From positions 81,266-145,265 of the forward strand of contig JABJHA010000014.1 of NCBI GenBank assembly GCA_018662005.1: 64,000 nucleotides of DNA. The letters are read 5' to 3'. Shown piece by piece: positions 56,876-64,000 of this stretch; within the stretch, counting starts at the first letter, position 1; each line of letters begins with the position of its first letter. The position numbers and the translations under genes are program-made. The DNA comes from Rhodospirillaceae bacterium. Its GTDB lineage: Bacteria; Pseudomonadota; Alphaproteobacteria; Rhodospirillales; JABHCV01. Under the pieces are notes generated by a model, which searched no databases, was not told the origin of the DNA, and saw nothing but the letters and a program-made list of their open reading frames with translations.

Positions 56876-57877
56876 ATGTCGCGCAAATTCGTGGCTGGTC
56901 TGCTTTTGCCCTTTGCCTTTGCCGCCCTGCCCGCCACAGCCCAGGAGCCCTTCAGGATGGAGATGCCTCTTCGCTGCTCGCCGGGCATTGATTGCTGGAT
57001 CGTCAACTACGTCGATATGGATCCAACCCTGGGTGTCAGCGACTATATGTGCAGTAATGCTTCATACGATACCCACAAGGGAACAGACATCGCGGTTATG
57101 GATGCCAGCGTTATGCGCGAAGGGGTTGAGGTATATGCCTCCGCAACGGGGATCGTGCGTGGCGTCCGAAACGATATGCGCGATATCGATTTCAATCAGG
57201 GTGGCGGCCCCTCATCAGTTGAAGGCAAGGAATGCGGCAATGGCATCCTGCTTGATCATGGTAATGGCTGGACAACCCAGTACTGCCACATGCTTCGCGG
57301 CAGCGTCATCGTCGCCAAGGATGACGAGGTCGAAGCTGGACAGACAATCGGTCTTGTTGGCCTGTCGGGCCTGACCGAATTTCCCCATGTTCATATTCAG
57401 GTCAAACACAATGAGCAGGTCGTTGATCCTTTCGCCGGTCTTGGAAGAACCAAGAAATGCGGTATCGGCAAGGCCCCACTATGGAAAACCAACGCCTTGC
57501 TGTCGATGCTGTACGAACCGACAGCGCTCTATAGCGCCGGTTTCTCTTCAACCACACCCAACGTCCGTATCGCCCGCGAAGGCTTGTACGGTGGCGAAGT
57601 GTTGTTCGAGAAATCCCCGGTCATCGCCCTGTGGACGGATATGTTCTGGGTAAACCGGGGCGACAAACTGCAATTTATCATCACCGGGCCGGAAGGCCAA
57701 ACCATGCTGGCGCATACCACAACCCTGAAAAAGAAAGAGGCACGCCGTTTTGCCTATGCCGGCATCAACAGAAGTGAAGAACCCTGGCCGAAAGGCGCAT
57801 ACACGGGCGAAATCCGTCTGATCCGCCCCGGTTCGGATGAAGAATACAGCGTCGTCAAGGTGATTAACGTCAACTAG
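56876..57877 (+). CDS. Exported M23 metallopeptidase
   Basis: The 333-residue protein has a signal peptide (FVAGLLLPFAFAALPATAQE), then an M23 domain with H67 and D71 in HKGTDIA, H138 in QYCHML and H171-H173 in HVHIQVKH: all zinc and catalytic residues are present. Several cysteines (C34, C40, C59, C120, C138 region) suggest disulfides. The second half is a beta-rich region of about 150 residues that I do not recognise. This differs from the M23 protein at 34.2 kb, which lacks the cysteines and the extra domain. The ATG at 56876 starts the signal peptide; the earlier ATG at 56813 gives an unlikely extension. Confidence 0.85.
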   Translation: MSRKFVAGLLLPFAFAALPATAQEPFRMEMPLRCSPGIDCWIVNYVDMDPTLGVSDYMCSNASYDTHKGTDIAVMDASVMREGVEVYASATGIVRGVRNDMRDIDFNQGGGPSSVEGKECGNGILLDHGNGWTTQYCHMLRGSVIVAKDDEVEAGQTIGLVGLSGLTEFPHVHIQVKHNEQVVDPFAGLGRTKKCGIGKAPLWKTNALLSMLYEPTALYSAGFSSTTPNVRIAREGLYGGEVLFEKSPVIALWTDMFWVNRGDKLQFIITGPEGQTMLAHTTTLKKKEARRFAYAGINRSEEPWPKGAYTGEIRLIRPGSDEEYSVVKVINVN

Positions 57878-57889
57878 AGCATTTCCGGG

Positions 57890-58321
57890 CTAACGACGCC
57901 GACGCACCAGTTTCGGTGACGAGCGCATGGATTTCAGCACCCGTTTGGCAGGGCGGCCGCGTTTCGGTTTTTCGACAAGGTCTTGTGGTTCTTCCGCAAT
58001 TACAGGCTTTTCTTTGGTTTTGTTGAAAACATCATCGTCAAACAGGGCCGAACGCTGATGCTTGTTTGAGATGCGCCGCTCAATCATCGCCAAGGTTCGT
58101 TTGACCATGGGATGTCGTTCGGGATCGGCATGACCGGTAATCAGGTGGCGGCGGGCAATCGCCTTGGTGATGGCAATAATTTCATCATAATCGTAGCGCG
58201 GCTCGCACCAACGCACAAAGGTAGCAAGAGTCCAGGCGTGGGCCGGCAACGGCTTCAGGCGACGTGCCTGACACCAGCGGGCGAATTCATTCCAGGACTT
58301 GCCATGGGCGCGCAATGTCAT
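57890..58321 (-). CDS. Orphan tyrosine-recombinase core-binding-domain protein with basic GRP tail
   Basis: The first 90 residues look like the SAM-like N-terminal DNA-binding domain of tyrosine recombinases: SWNEFARWCQARRLKPLPA, then ITKAIARRHLITGHADPERH and PMVKRTLAMIERR. The catalytic domain with its Arg/His/Tyr residues is absent. A tail follows with an AT-hook-like KRGRPAKRV and a run of arginines at the end. The gene is intact from start to stop. The start is uncertain: the ATG at 58321 gives 143 residues, while ATG 58366 or TTG 58384 add hydrophobic residues unlike the family. It may be a repurposed DNA-binding protein or a recombinase remnant. It converges on the M23 gene. Confidence 0.6.
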   Translation of the reverse strand: MTLRAHGKSWNEFARWCQARRLKPLPAHAWTLATFVRWCEPRYDYDEIIAITKAIARRHLITGHADPERHPMVKRTLAMIERRISNKHQRSALFDDDVFNKTKEKPVIAEEPQDLVEKPKRGRPAKRVLKSMRSSPKLVRRRR

Positions 58322-58653
58322 CGGGACTGTGTCCAAAAAGCTTCCAAGCCCCCAGAATAGCAGCATTTTGGATGGCGGCAACAAGGCTTGGTCTCATAGG
58401 ATTGCGTTTTGATTTATATATTGGTCATTGATACTCAAAACCGGTCACCTGGGCCTTTCCCTTGCCGATGATGGACATAACGGACAATGTGTTCTCGATC
58501 TGATTCTTGTCATGCAAATATCCGGCTGTATTTGCTATAGTTTGCTCTTCATCTTACTTGGATCATTGTCAGCACCATACAAGAGCCAGTGAGAGTATGT
58601 GATAGCAGGTCAAAACCCGGCAGAGGCGCGGACGGGAAGAGGGATTTTTCTAG
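58322..58653. other. Intergenic region upstream of the five-flytrap sensor gene
   Basis: This stretch holds no convincing gene. It is A/T-richer than its surroundings near 58401-58440 and 58505-58560. TATAGT at 58536-58541, preceded by TG(C), is a candidate extended -10 element for the sensor gene, but no good -35 hexamer is spaced correctly. GGGAAGAGGGA at about 58635-58645 is a strong Shine-Dalgarno for the ATG at 58654. Confidence 0.4.
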
Positions 58654-61600
58654 ATGACATTACTATCGGGTAAATTGGTAAGCCCCAAGCGCGCTCTCGG
58701 TTTGCTGTCCCTGATAGCCATGCTTTTTGGACTGTCGCCCCTTGCTACAGCCCAAGAAGCTACTGATGCGCCAGCACCTCTTCGTATCGCCATCGACAGG
58801 GCCTATTCTCCATACAGCCTGATCGGACCAACCGGTGAAGCAACCGGCTTGGCGGTGGAGATGTGGCGTGCCTGGAGCGAAGCCACGGGTACGCCTGTTG
58901 AGTTTGTTGCTTCCGGCTGGGAGGAAACCCTTGAAGCCTTGCGCACTGGCAAGGTCGATGCCCACTTCGGTATGTTCAAGTATGCTTCCCGCGCCGAATG
59001 GGCTGATTTCGCCGAACCTATCCACCAAATTCATACGGCCCTGTTTTTCCGCGCTGGCGAGGACGAGATGGTTCCACTCAAAGATTTGGCAGGCGAGAAA
59101 GTGGGCGTGTGGGCTGAAACCTACCAGCATCAGTTTCTGAAAGATAATTTTCCCGACATCAAGGCCGTCGCCTCAAAAAGCGACGACCAATTGATCCTCA
59201 AGCTGCTCAACGGCGACGTCCGCGCGATCCTCAACGAGGTACCATCGGTGGATGCAGATCTGGCATCCTTTGGTATCAGGGGGGTCCTCACCCGAAGTGA
59301 AAAAATCCTGTTTTCCAATTATGTCCAGCCCGCCGTGCGCAAGGGTGAAACGGCTCTTCTCGAACTCATCAACGAGGGATTTAGAAAAGTCTCCATCGAC
59401 CGACTGCATGAACTGGAAAAATTGTGGATGTCCAGCCCGTCCGATCATTTTTACGCCGGGGCGGGCGGACAGGTTGAATTTACCCTTGAAGAAGAAGCAT
59501 GGCTGGACGCCAATCCGGCCATAACTCTGGCGGTGACGACTTTCATTCAGCCGGTCGATGTGATTGATGAAGCGGGCAACTACTCGGGAATGAACGCCGA
59601 TCTCATCAACATGCTAAATCAGAAACTGGGCATCAACATTGTACCGGAATTTTTCGACAGTTGGGGCAAAGTGGTCAAGGCCACCACGGGGGGTACGGTT
59701 GACGGCGCCTTCAGTCTGTCAATTACGCCTGAACGCGAAAAATCCGTCCTGTTCACCAAGCCCTATGCCTTCGATCCCATCATCGCCATTGTGCCGCGCA
59801 CCAGCAACGATATCCTGGATTGGAAGGACCTGAACGGCAAAAACGTTTCCGTCGTCAAGGGTGCTTCAATTATCGAGGAAATCCAGGGAATGCTTGGCGA
59901 TGGTGCCCTTATTACCGTCGAATCTGAAGCTGATGGCCTTAAGCAAGTGGAAAGTGGCGCAGCGGATATTCATGTTTCCTGGCTGCTTCCTTATGGCAAC
60001 GCTCAACGCTCTGACCCTGTTGACGGATTGAAGATCGCCCTGACACGCAACTCAGAAGGCGGTTCGCTGCGCATTGGCATTCACAAAGACAGACCAGAAT
60101 TATTGGGTATTCTTCGCAAGGGCTTGAACGCCATCAGTCGCGAGGAATTGACGGCCGTTCGCAACAAATGGTTATTTCCCAAGGACGCCTCCATGGATAT
60201 GCCCGTGACCTTGAGAGCCGATGAACTGGGCTGGATGCAGGCCCATCCGATTATTCGTCTGGCGGTCCTCAAGGACTACGCACCTTTTGATTTTACCAAT
60301 AATGATGGCACCCACTCTGGCTTGCACAGTGACTTGCTCAAGCTCATCAACAAGCACCTGGGGGCAAATATCGTCGCTATTCCTTTCGATACCTGGAAGG
60401 AGGCCTATGACAAGGCAGCTTCTGGCGACCTCGATGGCATCATGTCGCTAGGCTGGACCAAGGAGCGCGAGAAAACCTTCCTGTTTTCGACCCCTTACCA
60501 CTACGACCCGGCCGATATGGTCGTCCAGGATATCGACGGATCCGTAAAATCATGGCGCGCACTGAATGGAAAAACCATCTGGGTGCGAAACAGCTCATCC
60601 CTGATCCGAAAAATAAAAAAAGATCTGCCAGACGCCAACATCATCGAGGCGGACAGCGAAGCCTACGCCCTGGAGCAACTGGCGTCAGGTAATGGTGACG
60701 CCTATCTTGCCTGGATCAGTGCCGACAAATCAAAGCTCCGGTCCATGGGATTGAAGGTAGCCGCCTCGGTCGATACCCGTCAGGGAGAGCTGCTGATCGG
60801 TGTCCACCGAAGCCGACCGCTCGTCGCAGGCATCATCCAGAAGGGCTTGGGCTCGATATCCGCCAAAGAGATGGCGGCACTGCGAAGCAAGTGGCTTTTT
60901 AGTGAGCAGCAAATGGCCGATCTCACTGCGGAGGAATGGGCATGGGTAGAAAACCGCACCATCAAGGTGGGCGTGGAACAATGGGCCCCCCTTGTTTTTT
61001 TAGACAATTCCGGGAATCTTCAAGGATTGGCGGGTGGGTTCCTGAGACGAGTCAGCAACGCAACGGGCCTGAAATTTGAAATTGTTGGTGACGAATGGGC
61101 TTCTTTATTAGGAGATTTTAAGGAAAGAAAAATCGATTTACTTCCTGCCACTTATTTCACTGAAGAGCGAGCCACATACGGCCTGTATTCAGATCCATTT
61201 TTCTATATGCGGGAATACGTTTATGTAAAAGATGGCAGTACCGATATCAGTTCGATTAAAGATATTGCGGATAAACGCATTGCCGTCGTTAAAGGATACG
61301 GCACTATTCCCAAGATCCGTGCCAAATATCCCAAGGCGACTATCGTCGAGACAAACAATCTCATGACGTCTATTGACGCGGTCCTGAATAGCGAAGTGGA
61401 CGCCCTGATTGAAGCGCAAATGGTGGTTGAACATACCATAAAAACCAATGCCATCATCGGTTTGAAGGGAATTAGCCAGTCAGTCTTCCCGGCATCGCCC
61501 TTACATTTCTTTTCGCGTATTGATGAGCCAATATTGCAGTCCATCCTGCAAAAAGGCCTGGATGCCATAACTGAAGAAGAAGAAAGAGCCGAAATCGGAA

Positions 61601-62742
61601 AATGGATATCGGCGACGAAAACTGAAAGACAAAAGCTTGGCTTGAGCATAGATGAGCAGGGATGGTTATCGGAACACGAAAACATTCGCTTGGGCGTTGA
61701 TACATCCTGGCCGCCTTTTGAATTCGTTGATGAGGACGGCAAGTATTCGGGGGTTAGCTCGGGTTATATAGACGTCATTTCAAAACGTCTGGAATTATCC
61801 ATGCAAGCCGTACCGGGTATCAATTGGTCACAAGCTATAGAAAAAATCAAATTCGGGGAACTGGATGTTTTACCAGCGGTAGCCCGCACCCCGGAACGTG
61901 AAGCATTTTTGAATTTCACCAAACCCTACGTTAAGGTTCCCATGGTAATCGCTACCCACAAGGATGGGCCGGTTGTCGGCGAAGTTGGTGACCTGGAGGG
62001 TAAATCAGTTGGTGTTGTAACCGGCTATGCCTCCGCTGAATTGTTGCGCGCTGATTTCCCCAAGCTGAATTTCATCGAAATGAACAGCGTCGCCGCCCTG
62101 CTTCTGGCTTTGTCAGAAGGCAAGATTGATACCGCTTTCGAAAACCTGTGGGTTATCAGTTACGAGAAAGAACGCCTGAGCCTGGACGATGTTAAAATCG
62201 CAGTGCCGACATCCTACAACATCGATTTGTCCATGGGAGTTCGCAAGGACTGGCCGGAACTGGTACCCATTCTGGATAAGGCGCTAGCCTCTATCGATAA
62301 ACAGCAATCAACCACGATCAGGAATGCCTGGATGGCTGTTGAGGTCAAGTTTGGTCTTGATATGAAAACTGTCCTTATCTGGGCGGTGCCCGCCGGTGGC
62401 GGTGTGCTATTGATCATTGCCTTTGTTGTCGGGTGGAATCGCCGGCTTGGAGCGGAAATAGACGAAAGGAAACGGGCGGAAGAAGAATTGGCCAAACGGA
62501 CGAACTTGATACAGGCCGTCCTTGGTTCTTTGACGCAGGGAATTGTCGCCTTCGACAAGGATCTCAAGCTGATCGCCTGGAATAATCATTACAAGGAAAT
62601 CCGTGATTATCCCTCTGAATTGCTGGAAGAGGGCCGGGATTTCAGGGATAACTCTTCGAATTTTTCGAATGCTACACTCATTCTTCATTCCCTTTTTATT
62701 TTCCGTTTTGCATTATTGGTTGTCGAGCCTGTTTTGGGGTAG
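58654..62742 (+). CDS. Truncated membrane sensor with five tandem SBP (Venus-flytrap) domains and a broken PAS domain
   Basis: The 1362-residue product has a signal peptide (1-34) and five periplasmic solute-binding SBP_bac_3 domains beginning near residues 42, 283, 526, 763 and 1003. Each later copy starts with the same linker pattern (W-L/M/V, then HPxIRLAV or similar, then a wPPF-like step and G-x-y-S-G). A membrane helix follows at about 1239-1262, then ERKRAEEELAKRTNLIQ (coiled coil) and the start of a PAS domain (SLTQGIVAFDKDLKLIAWNN). After GRDFRD near residue 1331 homology stops, and about 30 unrelated hydrophobic residues lead to the stop. The kinase or other output is missing, apparently because a mobile element with the integrase at 62.76 kb entered here. 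BvgS/EvgS sensors have two such domains; five is unusual. Confidence 0.85.
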   Translation: MTLLSGKLVSPKRALGLLSLIAMLFGLSPLATAQEATDAPAPLRIAIDRAYSPYSLIGPTGEATGLAVEMWRAWSEATGTPVEFVASGWEETLEALRTGKVDAHFGMFKYASRAEWADFAEPIHQIHTALFFRAGEDEMVPLKDLAGEKVGVWAETYQHQFLKDNFPDIKAVASKSDDQLILKLLNGDVRAILNEVPSVDADLASFGIRGVLTRSEKILFSNYVQPAVRKGETALLELINEGFRKVSIDRLHELEKLWMSSPSDHFYAGAGGQVEFTLEEEAWLDANPAITLAVTTFIQPVDVIDEAGNYSGMNADLINMLNQKLGINIVPEFFDSWGKVVKATTGGTVDGAFSLSITPEREKSVLFTKPYAFDPIIAIVPRTSNDILDWKDLNGKNVSVVKGASIIEEIQGMLGDGALITVESEADGLKQVESGAADIHVSWLLPYGNAQRSDPVDGLKIALTRNSEGGSLRIGIHKDRPELLGILRKGLNAISREELTAVRNKWLFPKDASMDMPVTLRADELGWMQAHPIIRLAVLKDYAPFDFTNNDGTHSGLHSDLLKLINKHLGANIVAIPFDTWKEAYDKAASGDLDGIMSLGWTKEREKTFLFSTPYHYDPADMVVQDIDGSVKSWRALNGKTIWVRNSSSLIRKIKKDLPDANIIEADSEAYALEQLASGNGDAYLAWISADKSKLRSMGLKVAASVDTRQGELLIGVHRSRPLVAGIIQKGLGSISAKEMAALRSKWLFSEQQMADLTAEEWAWVENRTIKVGVEQWAPLVFLDNSGNLQGLAGGFLRRVSNATGLKFEIVGDEWASLLGDFKERKIDLLPATYFTEERATYGLYSDPFFYMREYVYVKDGSTDISSIKDIADKRIAVVKGYGTIPKIRAKYPKATIVETNNLMTSIDAVLNSEVDALIEAQMVVEHTIKTNAIIGLKGISQSVFPASPLHFFSRIDEPILQSILQKGLDAITEEEERAEIGKWISATKTERQKLGLSIDEQGWLSEHENIRLGVDTSWPPFEFVDEDGKYSGVSSGYIDVISKRLELSMQAVPGINWSQAIEKIKFGELDVLPAVARTPEREAFLNFTKPYVKVPMVIATHKDGPVVGEVGDLEGKSVGVVTGYASAELLRADFPKLNFIEMNSVAALLLALSEGKIDTAFENLWVISYEKERLSLDDVKIAVPTSYNIDLSMGVRKDWPELVPILDKALASIDKQQSTTIRNAWMAVEVKFGLDMKTVLIWAVPAGGGVLLIIAFVVGWNRRLGAEIDERKRAEEELAKRTNLIQAVLGSLTQGIVAFDKDLKLIAWNNHYKEIRDYPSELLEEGRDFRDNSSNFSNATLILHSLFIFRFALLVVEPVLG

Positions 62743-62760
62743 CTGTATAGGTTCAGCGTA
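62640..62760. mobile_element. Predicted left boundary (attachment region) of an integrated element
   Basis: The sensor's PAS homology ends at about 62645 and base composition turns A/T-rich at the same place. Two TTCGAAT copies (62655-62661 and 62664-62670) sit at the break. The integrase gene ends 18 bases beyond the sensor's new stop. Together these suggest an att site within this interval; its exact core needs the other boundary, which lies outside the window. Confidence 0.55.
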
Positions 62761-64000
62761 TTAACCTTTTTTCGATTTTTTCCGGGTTTTGATCGCTGCC
62801 AAAACCTGAGCCGTTATCTGAGCGGCCAATTCTTCGTCGGAAGCGTTCTCGTCCGCATCATTAATGAATTCCTGTAACTCTTCTGAGTAAGCATCTTCAC
62901 CAGCAAATACCTCTGCGTCTCTGCTGGCATCACCGTGATAGTAATGCTGATTAATCATTTGTGGACTAGATCCCATATGATGAGCGAGCCTTTGGGCGTC
63001 CATCCCATATTCCGCAATCATTCTTGTCGCAAAACTATGGCGGACACTGTACCGGGTTCTGGGCTGCCCATTTGGAGCAAAGCGCATATCGGCTTCCTCT
63101 AGCGCATTGCGGAACATTTCGCTGAGACCTGTAACTGGCCTGCCGTCAGGCATTGCAAAAACATAAGCTTCAGGGCTGGATGGGCTTGTATGCCGATGCA
63201 AACGCGCGAGAGATTGTCTGACTGAATGCTGCGCAATTAGCTCTCTTGGTGCGCCGTCTCTAGTTTTCCCAACAGGAACGGTTATTTTTACGAACGAAAC
63301 ACCGTCCTTCTTGAACTCCATATCAATGTGTTTCCATTGGAGCCTATCAACTTCTTTGCCGGGACGAATGCCGGTATTGATAAGAAAATCTATGTAGTAC
63401 ATCAAAACTGTGCGTTTATAAGTCGTGATAAAGCTTTTACCTTCAGCCGCAGACCATTCGACCAAGAACTCAAGCAAACGTTCGAGCTCTTCTTCCGTAA
63501 AGTATGGCCTACGTTTTGACCGCTTGCCTTTGTCTTTTACGGTTAGAACTGGAAAGTCTCTTCTGCTGATAGCCTTTTTGCGAGCAGCTAGCGACAGGAT
63601 GGCGCGTATTACAACATTGTGCTGATTTATAGTTCCTTTTGCCGGAACCCTTCCCATTTTATCTTGGCGCATTTTTTCAAATTCAAAAATTGCGTCATCG
63701 TCAATGGTTGTAATTTCCTTGTCGCCAAGCAGAGGGATGATCCATTTATCAACAATGAGGATATAGGTCGCAAAAACGGTCTTGGCTGTGCCAGCGTTCA
63801 TTTGAGCAATCAGCTCATCTTTATATAGCGAGCAGTAATAAGAAAATTTCTTTGAGGCAAACTCAGGCTGGCCCTGAGCTACACGGCTCTTGCCTGTGAA
63901 GAACGTGGTTTTTGCTACTTGCTCAGCTTTTTCCAACGTCTTTTCTTTAGTTGAAAATACCTTCCAACTATTATCTGCAGCTTTAACTCTAGCCCTGATA
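62761..64000 (-). CDS. Tyrosine site-specific integrase, 5'-partial at window edge
   Basis: This is a phage- or island-type tyrosine recombinase. Counting from the in-frame TTG at 63936, it has a SAM-like core-binding domain (about 30-120) and a catalytic domain from about 145. The catalytic residues are R191 in NTGIRPGKEVDRLQW, a conserved Lys near 224, R299 in SVRHSFATRM, H320 in AHHMGSS and the Tyr nucleophile at 332 or 333 in HYYH. The frame stays open to base 64000, and its translation there (ADNSWKVFSTKEKTLEKAEQ) looks like the usual N-terminal arm-binding region, so the real start is outside the window. Codon use and A/T content differ clearly from the core genes. The 3' end carries an acidic stretch and a KTRKKSKKG tail. 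Confidence 0.88.
   Translation of the reverse strand, partial: IRARVKAADNSWKVFSTKEKTLEKAEQVAKTTFFTGKSRVAQGQPEFASKKFSYYCSLYKDELIAQMNAGTAKTVFATYILIVDKWIIPLLGDKEITTIDDDAIFEFEKMRQDKMGRVPAKGTINQHNVVIRAILSLAARKKAISRRDFPVLTVKDKGKRSKRRPYFTEEELERLLEFLVEWSAAEGKSFITTYKRTVLMYYIDFLINTGIRPGKEVDRLQWKHIDMEFKKDGVSFVKITVPVGKTRDGAPRELIAQHSVRQSLARLHRHTSPSSPEAYVFAMPDGRPVTGLSEMFRNALEEADMRFAPNGQPRTRYSVRHSFATRMIAEYGMDAQRLAHHMGSSPQMINQHYYHGDASRDAEVFAGEDAYSEELQEFINDADENASDEELAAQITAQVLAAIKTRKKSKKG

Noticed and set aside
62655..62670. TTCGAAT repeats read as a tRNA T-loop remnant (an integration site in a tRNA gene)
   Set aside because: No cloverleaf or acceptor stem can be drawn around it, and the break lies inside a protein gene. 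I keep the repeats only as part of the proposed att region.
1..64000. CRISPR arrays, rRNA or tRNA genes
   Set aside because: No regularly spaced repeats were seen, and the gaps between genes are too short or lack cloverleaf structure. A tRNAscan or CRISPR finder run would be the decisive check.

Overview
The window reads as chromosomal DNA of an alphaproteobacterium, most likely a Rhodospirillales-type (Rhodospirillaceae-like) aquatic bacterium. This rests on an alphaproteobacterial SAM-II riboswitch in front of metZ, UbiA/UbiD ubiquinone synthesis, an endonuclease-competent MutL, DUF1244 and DUF3035 proteins, an alphaproteobacterial-type GshA, and a codon style rich in GCC/GGC/ACC. The genus is inference. 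Genes are packed, many with 4-nt ATGA/GTGA overlaps. I see no rRNA, tRNA or CRISPR array.

Layout. 0-1.4 kb: an A/T-richer ankyrin-repeat gene, open at the left edge. 1.4-10.5 kb: ubiD, a GAF/HD-GYP protein, two unknown genes, ubiA, rsmE, gshA and an EAL phosphodiesterase with a C-terminal zinc-binding CZB domain. 10.5-15.3 kb: tldD, then a SAM-II riboswitch-controlled metZ translationally coupled to a TPR-methyltransferase. 15.3-23.4 kb: rhodanese-ppc, and divergently a 1160-residue Nfn-like flavoprotein fusion across a perfect 26-bp palindrome, then tldE. 23.5-29.1 kb: a lipid A/LPS operon (msbA, DUF374 acyltransferase, waaA, lpxK, lpxL-like). 29.3-42 kb: a CHASE hybrid kinase, a UxaA-family dehydratase, an M23 peptidase with xseA, purD-DUF1244-FAD oxidase, a bicupin and a choline-sulfatase. 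42-44.6 kb: tadA, a PuuD-like amidohydrolase, an RluB-type pseudouridine synthase and rsmD. 44.6-56.7 kb: a long leftward operon (maoC-like, ribF, ileS, lspA, DUF3035 lipoprotein, two M16 proteins, pgi, mutL, a methyltransferase-like gene). 56.8-64 kb: an M23 peptidase, an orphan recombinase-type DNA-binding protein, a giant sensor with five tandem SBP/Venus-flytrap domains whose C-terminus is cut off inside a PAS domain, and directly beyond it a tyrosine integrase in A/T-richer DNA that runs off the right edge.

Most interesting: (1) the apparent integration junction near 62.65 kb that interrupts the five-flytrap sensor; (2) the small protein at 57.9 kb that keeps only a recombinase core-binding domain plus a basic GRP tail; (3) the EAL-CZB protein, a candidate zinc-tuned c-di-GMP phosphodiesterase; (4) the SAM-II aptamer coupled to a visible antiterminator/terminator switch; (5) the single-chain Nfn-like oxidoreductase with its palindromic operator candidate.
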